DNA of 64,000 nucleotides from positions 3,968,001-4,032,000 of the forward strand of contig NZ_CP011807.3 of NCBI RefSeq assembly GCF_001029105.3, in the 5' to 3' direction. Below are positions 58,598 through 64,000 of this stretch, one piece after another; position 1 is the stretch's first letter; each line of letters starts with the position of its first letter. The position numbers and the translations under genes were made by a program. The notes beneath the pieces were generated by a model. The model was not told the DNA's origin. It searched no databases and saw only the letters and a program-made list of their open reading frames with translations. The DNA comes from Pandoraea faecigallinarum. Its GTDB lineage: Bacteria > Pseudomonadota > Gammaproteobacteria > Burkholderiales > Burkholderiaceae.

Positions 58598-59498
58598 AAA
58601 ATAACACGAGTTTTAATAATTTGAAAACCGCATTTCCAGCAAATGAGTCTGCGGGCACACAAATCGCATTGAATTGTCCGAGAGACACTTCAGAAAATGC
58701 ACAGAAGCGGGGCATCAATCCGTCATTACCACGACATCCACAAAGGCGATACGCCGCCTTACGCCACCAATATCCCGTCGGATGCGGCCCCCAATTCGCT
58801 GGAAATATGTGCCGAATTCGCCGCCAGGTGATCAGGACTCCATGCGGCACTATTAGTTCACGCCTCATGCTGCAAGATAGAGAAAGCTTTCTCCGCCTCG
58901 CTCGCCGCGGGCGCGACGCCACAATTTTCCGCGCCATTCGACGCGTCAGAATATACGATCACAAATATTTAATTGCATTGCGATTGCTCCGTTATCCGAA
59001 CGACCGTAATCATTCGGACAATTCTCATGGGCGCGCCGCAATTTACGGATAAGCTCGGCTTGAGGATTTCACTTGAGGTTTTGCAGCATTTCACCAACCG
59101 CTAGTTGACGCCCGGATGTCGCGCGGTGACGTTCGTGCGGCCGAACGCGATGGGACGAAATCGAGATTTGGTGAGACGGGCATCCCAACCTTCCCCAGCC
59201 GCCTATCGACCGGAAGAACGTCCGGCAGTCAAGTTAGGGACAAATCAGGACGCGGGGTACGCCGCCGTATTGCATTGACGTATACGTCAAATTCATACGG
59301 GAATCTCATTTCCCGAATGGAAAAAGATTTCGTAAGATAGGCAAACGCGTCGCCCCACCCATTCTCATAAAACACCGTGCCGCGAGGCTTTACGGGTGAT
59401 ATGTCACGGTTTTTCAGTGCAATTAAGCTTTCGCTGATTTACCGAAGTTTTGCGATTCGCGATCGGCATTGGAGTTGCTTCCCCTTGGATTTGAACGC
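58598..59498. other. AT-rich stretch with no convincing gene
   Basis: About 0.9 kb between hns (minus) and the acetyltransferase gene (plus). It is visibly richer in A and T than the neighbours. Short open frames exist but none has a ribosome-binding site or a recognisable protein. Operator-like palindromes at 59275-59290 and 59298-59315 are the main features. Confidence 0.55.
59275..59290. promoter_or_regulatory. 16-bp perfect palindrome
   Basis: TTGACGTATACGTCAA reads the same on both strands. A symmetrical protein-binding site is likely. Just downstream CGGGAA-N6-TTCCCG (59298-59315) is a second inverted repeat. Confidence 0.6.
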
Positions 59499-60098
59499 AT
59501 GACGACCTCGACGACGGCTTCCCATTCACCCTCGCCTTTCGACACCGAGGCTCCCACGATCACGACCGCGCGCACGATCCTGCGTCAGTGGCGCACGGAC
59601 GATCTGCCGCTGTTCGCCGCACTCAACGCCGATCGTGAAGTCATGCGGCATTTCCCCACCTCCCTCGACCGGGCACAAAGCGATGCCGTCGCCCACCGCC
59701 TGGCGCAGCATCTCGAAACACACGGCTTCGGCCCCTGGGCGATGGAAATCCCCGGCGTCACGCCGTTCGCCGGGTTCGTCGGCCTGATGCGGGTGGGCTT
59801 CGACGCCCCGTTCGTGCCCGCGGTGGAGATCGGTTGGCGTCTGGCGCGAGCCTGGTGGTCGAAGGGGTACGCAACCGAGGCCGCCACGGCCGCCGCCCGA
59901 TACGCGTTCGATACCTTGGGCATGGACGATCTGGTGTCCTTTACGGTGCCTGCCAACGTCCGTTCACGCGCGGTGATGCAGCGCATCGGCATGCGCCATT
60001 GCCCGGACGAGGACTTCCTGCACCCGCTAGTGCCCCCCGGCCACCGTCTGCGTCGCCATGTTCTGTACCGGCTGAACGCCGACGAGCTCAAGGCCTGA
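59499..60098 (+). CDS. GNAT family N-acetyltransferase, RimJ/RimL type
   Basis: Predicted acetyl-CoA-dependent acetyltransferase of 199 residues; the substrate is unknown. TARTILRQWRTDDLPLFAAL at the N-terminal part, EIGWRLARAWWSKGYATEA (acetyl-CoA binding, with Q/R-x-x-G/A type loop) and NVRSRAVMQRIGMRHC are the RimJ/RimL signature. MTTSTTASH is taken as the start because GAT/GAACG lies before the ATG; a start at 59469 would add ten residues. It follows the AT-rich region and is co-oriented with the MFS gene 142 bp downstream. Confidence 0.88.
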   Translation: MTTSTTASHSPSPFDTEAPTITTARTILRQWRTDDLPLFAALNADREVMRHFPTSLDRAQSDAVAHRLAQHLETHGFGPWAMEIPGVTPFAGFVGLMRVGFDAPFVPAVEIGWRLARAWWSKGYATEAATAAARYAFDTLGMDDLVSFTVPANVRSRAVMQRIGMRHCPDEDFLHPLVPPGHRLRRHVLYRLNADELKA

Positions 60099-60240
60099 GC
60101 CGCCACGCCGGCGCGGCACTGAGGCGGCACGCGCTGGCATCGAATGGCGGCAGACACGCGACGAACGTCGCCTCCGCGATTGAAGCATTCGCTTAAAACG
60201 TGGGAGAATCCGACTCTTTGCGCCAGCCGTCTCCCCCATC

Positions 60241-61623
60241 GTGTCGCGCGCCGTCATCATCCCGCTCATCATCGCCTGCGCCTTGTTCATGGAGAACATC
60301 GACGCCACGGTGATCACCACATCGCTGCCCGCCATGGCACGCGATCTCCATCAGGACCCGATTTCACTGAAGATGGCGCTGACCGCGTACGTGGTCGGCC
60401 TCGGCATCTTCATCCCGATCTGCGGCTGGGTCTCGGATCGCTTCGGCGCGCGCAACGTGTTCCGCACGGCCATCGGCATTTTCATGGCCGGGTCGCTCCT
60501 GTGCGCGGTGTCGTTCTCGTTGCCGACGTTCGTGTTCGCCCGCTTCCTGCAAGGCGTGGGCGGCGCGATGATGGTCCCGGTCGGGCGCCTCGTCATCTTC
60601 CGCGCGGTGCCCAAGCACGATCTGGTCAAGGCCATCGGCTACCTGACGATGCCCGCGCTGCTCGGTCCGGTCATCGGCCCGCCGCTCGGCGGTGCGATCA
60701 CCGCCTACCTGCACTGGCGCTGGATTTTCTTCATCAACATTCCGGTGAGCCTGCTGGGCATCTACCTCGCGGGCAAGTACATCGACAACGAGCGCGGCGG
60801 CGACGCCGGACGTCTCGACACCCTCGGCTTCGTTCTCTCCGCACTGGGCAGCGGTCTGCTCATGCTGGGGCTCGCGATGATCGGCGAGCATCAGGTGAGC
60901 GACACCGTGGTGATCGGCATGTGCGCCGTCGGCGCGCTATTCGTGTATGCGTACTGGCGGCACGCCAACCGCGTCGAAGCGCCCCTGCTGGACTTCCGTC
61001 TGATGCGCATTCCGACGTTTCACGCGAGCGTCGTCGGCGGATCGCTTTTCCGGATCGGTCTGGGCGCCGTGCCGTTCCTGCTGCCTCTGGCGTTGCAGGA
61101 AGGGCTGCACATGGATCCGTTCGAATCCGGCATGATCACGTGCGCATCGGCATTCGGCGCGATCTTCATGAAGGCGATCGCCCAACGCGTGCTGGCAAGG
61201 TTCGGCTTCCGGCAGGTGCTGATCGTCAACGCCGGACTGGCAGGATTGGCGCTCGCATCTTACGGGCTTTTCACACACGACACGCCGGTGATCGTGATGC
61301 TCGCGGTCGTGGCATTCGGCGGCTTCTTCCCGTCGTTGCAATTCACTTGCCTGAACTCGATCGTCTACGCCGACATTGCGAGCGAAGACGCGAGCCGCGC
61401 CACCAGTCTGGCGAGCGTGGTTCAGCAATTGTCGCTGGGGCTGGGAGTGACGATTTCGGGCATGGTCTTGCAGGCGAGCAGCCGGCTGGCCGGCCACGAT
61501 CAACTGGAAGCGGGCGACTTCCTTCCGGCCTTTCTGGTGATCGGCCTCTTTTCACTGTTGTCGATTCCGGTCACGCGTCGATTGCCGGCCGACGCGGGCA
61601 CCGAACTGGCGCGCAAGCACTAA
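60241..61623 (+). CDS. MFS multidrug transporter, DHA2/MdtD-like
   Basis: Inner-membrane drug-proton antiporter of the major facilitator superfamily, 460 residues with about fourteen hydrophobic segments. It starts with GTG (SRAVIIPLIIACALFMENID). WVSDRFGARNVFR is the conserved loop after helix 2, and LQGVGGAMMVPVGRLVIFRA and GPVIGPPLGGAI (motif C) mark DHA2 exporters. The sequence resembles MdtD, the fourth gene of E. coli mdtABCD, but here it lies 5 kb from the RND operon and is separate. The drug range is unknown. Confidence 0.92.
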   Translation: MSRAVIIPLIIACALFMENIDATVITTSLPAMARDLHQDPISLKMALTAYVVGLGIFIPICGWVSDRFGARNVFRTAIGIFMAGSLLCAVSFSLPTFVFARFLQGVGGAMMVPVGRLVIFRAVPKHDLVKAIGYLTMPALLGPVIGPPLGGAITAYLHWRWIFFINIPVSLLGIYLAGKYIDNERGGDAGRLDTLGFVLSALGSGLLMLGLAMIGEHQVSDTVVIGMCAVGALFVYAYWRHANRVEAPLLDFRLMRIPTFHASVVGGSLFRIGLGAVPFLLPLALQEGLHMDPFESGMITCASAFGAIFMKAIAQRVLARFGFRQVLIVNAGLAGLALASYGLFTHDTPVIVMLAVVAFGGFFPSLQFTCLNSIVYADIASEDASRATSLASVVQQLSLGLGVTISGMVLQASSRLAGHDQLEAGDFLPAFLVIGLFSLLSIPVTRRLPADAGTELARKH

Positions 61624-61651
61624 CACCGGCCGGCGCACACACACGCGAACG

Positions 61652-62074
61652 CTACTTCGCGTTCGGCCGGATGACGACGGCATGCAGCGCCATGCCGACG
61701 ATCATGGCAACGACGAAGAGCAGCGCCTTGTCCGAGCCCGCCCCGAGCAGCACCCATGCCGGGCCGGGGCAAATGCCCGCGAGTCCCCAGCCGACACCGA
61801 AGAGCAGCGCGCCGATGACCAGTCGGCGATCAAGTCCGCGCAACGCGGGCCAGACGCGCGGCTCACCCGTCCATGCCAGCGCCTGCGAACGCGCCAGCCG
61901 AAACCCGACCAGACCGACGGCCACCGCGCCGCCCATCACGAACGCGAGCGAGGGGTCCCACCGGCCGGCGACGTCGAGAAAGCCGAGCACTTTCGTGGGA
62001 TTCGCCATGCCAGCGAGCATCAGCCCCAGTCCGAAGACCAGCCCGCCGATCCACGCGAAAAGCACCTTTGTCAT
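61652..62074 (-). CDS. YeeE/YedE-family protein, C-terminal half type (DUF6691)
   Basis: Short membrane protein of 140 residues with about four helices. It starts [20 protein letters not shown], and [19 protein letters not shown] is the YedE signature with a conserved cysteine. YeeE-type proteins take up thiosulfate or move sulfur compounds. The first half is made by the upstream gene, so together they form a split transporter. GGGAGG precedes the ATG, and it overlaps the first gene by four bases. Confidence 0.9.
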   Translation of the reverse strand: MTKVLFAWIGGLVFGLGLMLAGMANPTKVLGFLDVAGRWDPSLAFVMGGAVAVGLVGFRLARSQALAWTGEPRVWPALRGLDRRLVIGALLFGVGWGLAGICPGPAWVLLGAGSDKALLFVVAMIVGMALHAVVIRPNAK

Positions 62075-62550
62075 ACCGAACCTCCCGCGCCGGCGATACC
62101 CAAGACATGACCCAGGACATGACCCAGGACATGACGCACGACATAGACAGTCAGAACCCCCGTGGCCATGAAGCACAGCGTGGCGACGAGCGAGCGCCAC
62201 GACAATCGCGACAGACCGCACACGCCGTGACCGCTCGTGCATCCCGAACCCAGACGCGTGCCGAAGCCCACGAGCAGGCCTGCGACGACGAGCATCGCCG
62301 TACTAGCATCGATCTGCGCTTCGGGCGCGACGGTCACCGCGCGATACGCCCATGGCGCCGCCATCAATCCGATGATGAACGCGACACGCCATGCGATATC
62401 GCCCGAGCGCGGGCGCAACAGACCGCCCACGATACCGGAGATGCCGGCGATCCGTCCCGAGGACAGCATCAGCCAGACGGCGGCAACGCCGACAAGCCCA
62501 CCGCCGGCGAGCGACGCCCACGGCGTGAAGTTAAGGGTATCGAGTGTCAT
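62071..62550 (-). CDS. YeeE/YedE-family protein, N-terminal half type
   Basis: Short membrane protein of 159 residues with about four helices. [21 protein letters not shown] carries the characteristic cysteines of YeeE, which handle thiosulfate sulfur. The last residues are a repeated Val-Leu-Gly-His encoded by a 12-bp tandem repeat. AGGAGG precedes the ATG. It is followed by the second half with a four-base overlap and preceded by the BigR-type gene. Confidence 0.9.
   Translation of the reverse strand: MTLDTLNFTPWASLAGGGLVGVAAVWLMLSSGRIAGISGIVGGLLRPRSGDIAWRVAFIIGLMAAPWAYRAVTVAPEAQIDASTAMLVVAGLLVGFGTRLGSGCTSGHGVCGLSRLSWRSLVATLCFMATGVLTVYVVRHVLGHVLGHVLGIAGAGGSV
62107..62142 (-). repeat. 12-bp tandem repeat near the YeeE-type C-terminus
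   Basis: Two identical units ATGACCCAGGAC and a third, ATGACGCACGAC. On the minus strand they encode HVLG repeated three times. Confidence 0.85.
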
Positions 62551-62581
62551 GACGCACACCTCCTGTGGCGCCTTCAGGCTT

Positions 62582-62959
62582 TCAGGCCTGCGGGCAGAAC
62601 TGGTCGTAGAGACACGCGAGCACGGCAAGCACCGCCGCGTCGGCCACGGCGTAATAGATACGTTTGCCGTCGCGCCGGGTCGTGACGAGCGCTTCGCTGC
62701 GCAGCACGGCGAGTTGCTGGGAAAGCGTGGGTTGACGGATGTCGAGCTGCGCTTCGAGTTCGCCCACGGACAATTCGCCCTGCGTGAGCTGACACAGAAT
62801 GAGCAACCGGTCTTCGTTGGCAAGCGCACGCAACAACGCCGTCGCGTCGTGCGCGGCCGCACGCAGGCGCGCAATGTCGAGCGGCGCGGCGCGGCGATCG
62901 TCTCGGAGCGCGGCGGCGGCGCGCGGGGCGACGGGGGATAGCGCAGTGGCTCGTGGCAT
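62582..62959 (-). CDS. ArsR-family persulfide sensor, BigR/SqrR-like
   Basis: Winged-helix repressor of 125 residues that would respond to sulfide or persulfides through a cysteine pair. The helix-turn-helix reads [20 protein letters not shown] (about 63-82). C56 (LLILCQL) and C122 (QFCPQ) are 66 residues apart, as are the BigR pair C42 and C108. It lacks the ArsR CxC metal site. It opens the operon with two YeeE-type genes and is divergent from the Blh-like gene, a typical BigR neighbourhood. Confidence 0.92.
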   Translation of the reverse strand: MPRATALSPVAPRAAAALRDDRRAAPLDIARLRAAAHDATALLRALANEDRLLILCQLTQGELSVGELEAQLDIRQPTLSQQLAVLRSEALVTTRRDGKRIYYAVADAAVLAVLACLYDQFCPQA

Positions 62960-63090
62960 GGCAGGATCGATGCAAATCAGAAAGCCGTGACGCGACGAGA
63001 TGTCGCGCCGCTTTGCGAGATGTCACACATATCGCGGACACTTTACTGATTTATAATATATGAATCGATAAACTTTTGCAGGAGCCGGTC
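62960..63090. promoter_or_regulatory. Divergent bigR/blh control region
   Basis: The A/T-rich stretch around 63045-63075 contains TATAAT at 63052-63057 and TTATAATATATGAATCGATAA. It is the likely BigR operator and plus-strand -10 box. Both genes would be released when persulfides oxidise the sensor. Confidence 0.6.
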
Positions 63091-63960
63091 ATGTCAGCCA
63101 CGCCAGCACACATCGAAGCCTTCTTCGACACCGCCACCGCCACGGTGACGTATGTCGTATTCGATGCGCCGGGCGGGCACGCAGCGATCATCGACCCGGT
63201 GCTCGACTACGATCCGAAGGCCGGCCGCACGCACACGGGTTCGGCGCAGCGCGTACTCGACTTCGTTGCTGCGCAACGGCTCGCCGTCGACTGGATTCTG
63301 GAGACACATGCCCACGCCGACCATCTCTCGTCGGCGCGCTGGCTCAAGGAACGGGTGGGCGGGCGCATCGCCATCGGCGCGCACATCCGCGACGTGCAGC
63401 ACGTCTTCAAGAAGCTATTTCATCTGGGCGCCGACGTGCCGCCCGACGGCTCGCAGTTCGATCATCTCTTCGAGGACGGGGAAACGTTCGCCATCGGCGC
63501 ATTGCAGGCCGAGGCGATGTTCGTGCCGGGGCATACCCCTGCGGACATGGCATATCGCGTGGGCGACGCCGTCTTCGTGGGCGACACCCTTTTCATGCCG
63601 GACGTGGGCACGGCGCGCTGCGACTTTCCCGGCGGCAATGCGCACACGCTGTTCCGTTCGATCCGCCGATTGCTCGCGTTGCCGGCGTCCACCCGCCTGT
63701 TCATGTGTCACGACTACCCGCCGCCCGGACGCCCCGCCCACTGGCAAACGACCGTGGGGGAACAGCGCCGCGCGAACATCCACGTACATGACGGCATCGA
63801 CGAAGCGGCGTTCGTCGCCATGCGTGAAGCGCGCGATCGCACGCTCGACATGCCGACGCTGATCCTGCCCGCCGTGCAGGTCAATATCCGCGCCGGCGAC
63901 ATGCCCGCGCCGGAAGCAAACGGCACGCGCTATCTGAAAATCCCGCTCAACGCGCTGTAA
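63091..63960 (+). CDS. Blh/ETHE1-like metallo-hydrolase, persulfide dioxygenase type
   Basis: Metallo-beta-lactamase fold protein of 289 residues, likely a persulfide dioxygenase oxidising glutathione persulfide to sulfite. THAHADHL (about 72-79) carries the metal ligands, with GHTPADMAY, VGDTLFMPDVGTARCDFPGG and MCHDYPP giving others. This mix is characteristic of Blh and ETHE1, not of true beta-lactamases. GGAG precedes the ATG. Under BigR control it would detoxify sulfide along with the YeeE-type proteins. Confidence 0.92.
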   Translation: MSATPAHIEAFFDTATATVTYVVFDAPGGHAAIIDPVLDYDPKAGRTHTGSAQRVLDFVAAQRLAVDWILETHAHADHLSSARWLKERVGGRIAIGAHIRDVQHVFKKLFHLGADVPPDGSQFDHLFEDGETFAIGALQAEAMFVPGHTPADMAYRVGDAVFVGDTLFMPDVGTARCDFPGGNAHTLFRSIRRLLALPASTRLFMCHDYPPPGRPAHWQTTVGEQRRANIHVHDGIDEAAFVAMREARDRTLDMPTLILPAVQVNIRAGDMPAPEANGTRYLKIPLNAL

Positions 63961-64000
63961 GTCCCGCCGGCGCGCCCAACTGCTCGGCGAGCGCATCGCG
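63947..64000 (-). CDS. Possible C-terminus of a gene cut by the window end
   Basis: A minus frame open from the right edge ends with TGA at 63947-63949 and would encode RDALAEQLGAPAGLTAR. It would overlap the Blh-like gene end by 14 bases. Only 17 residues are visible, so the gene is a guess; the ending resembles those of LysR-type regulators. Confidence 0.25.
   Translation of the reverse strand, partial: RDALAEQLGAPAGLTAR

Noticed and set aside
58621..59052. Possible 143-residue gene in the AT-rich region
   Set aside because: No ribosome-binding site, unusual composition and no recognisable motif. The opposite strand also has a comparable open frame, so neither is convincing.
59373..59415. 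Hairpin ACCGTG ... CACGGT with a trailing T-run, possible small RNA terminator
   Set aside because: The loop is over 20 bases and the arms are short. No upstream promoter or transcript can be shown.
63091..63960. Blh-like protein as a true metallo-beta-lactamase
   Set aside because: The fold is shared, but the metal ligands and GTARCDFPGG region are those of persulfide dioxygenases, and the BigR neighbourhood supports a sulfur role.

Overview
The window is a GC-rich, densely packed stretch of a beta-/gammaproteobacterial-type chromosome. Gene content and order point to Burkholderiales. A chromosomal class D beta-lactamase next to wrbA, the MuxABC-OpmB-like efflux operon, a small H-NS-type nucleoid protein and a BigR/Blh sulfur module together make Pandoraea (Burkholderiaceae) the most likely genus. 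That genus call is an inference, not proven from the sequence. No integrase, transposase, tRNA, rRNA or CRISPR array was found, so this reads as core chromosome with a few lone accessory genes.

Layout, left to right. 1-2.6 kb: the 3' part of ribonuclease G and a CDF metal exporter. 2.7-5.3 kb (minus): rfbB-rfbA-rfbC for dTDP-sugar synthesis, with no rfbD beside them. 5.3-9.7 kb: an AhpD-like protein, MsbA (minus) and RecQ (plus). 9.8-11.7 kb: two convergent family-2 glycosyltransferases around a 10-bp tandem repeat and a terminator. 11.8-15.4 kb (minus): DnaE with a glycine-rich insert, followed by a 28-bp perfect palindrome. 15.7-17.1 kb: a lone gene whose product carries every catalytic residue of the ExoY / edema factor / CyaA nucleotidyl cyclase toxins. 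This is the most exciting item in the window. 17.3-23.6 kb: trhO, gluQ, rhlE, an SBF-like transporter with a divergent LysR regulator, and a small membrane protein. 23.8-27.3 kb: wrbA, the OXA beta-lactamase and a large unknown protein with a winged-helix-like N-terminus. 27.4-29.6 kb: a TPP riboswitch and thiC with a textbook terminator. 29.7-30.8 kb (minus): a second lone gene of unknown function. 31.3-32.6 kb: a CNNM/CBS membrane protein.

32.6-42.0 kb (minus): recC-recB-recD, tightly overlapped. 42.3-45.2 kb: a YccS-type membrane protein and an RcsB-like response regulator without a kinase beside it. 45.6-55.2 kb (minus): a four-gene RND efflux operon (adaptor, two permeases, outer-membrane factor). 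A divergent OmpR/EnvZ-type two-component system follows at 55.7-57.9 kb. The shared intergenic region holds two inverted repeats with the same TTACA half-site. 58.3-59.5 kb: an hns-type gene and about 0.9 kb of relatively AT-rich sequence without a convincing gene but with operator-like palindromes. 59.5-61.6 kb: a GNAT acetyltransferase and an MFS exporter. 61.6-64 kb: two half-length YeeE/YedE sulfur transport proteins, a BigR/SqrR-type persulfide sensor and a divergent Blh-type metallo-hydrolase, forming a sulfide/persulfide stress module.

Functionally the window mixes envelope and LPS biogenesis (rfb genes, msbA, glycosyltransferases), DNA replication and repair (dnaE, recQ, recBCD), RNA processing (rng, rhlE, trhO, gluQ) and drug resistance (OXA, RND pump, MFS). 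Two solitary genes are candidate secreted effectors. Start sites were chosen from ribosome-binding sites, overlaps and family length. Where a frame extends further upstream, the entry says so.
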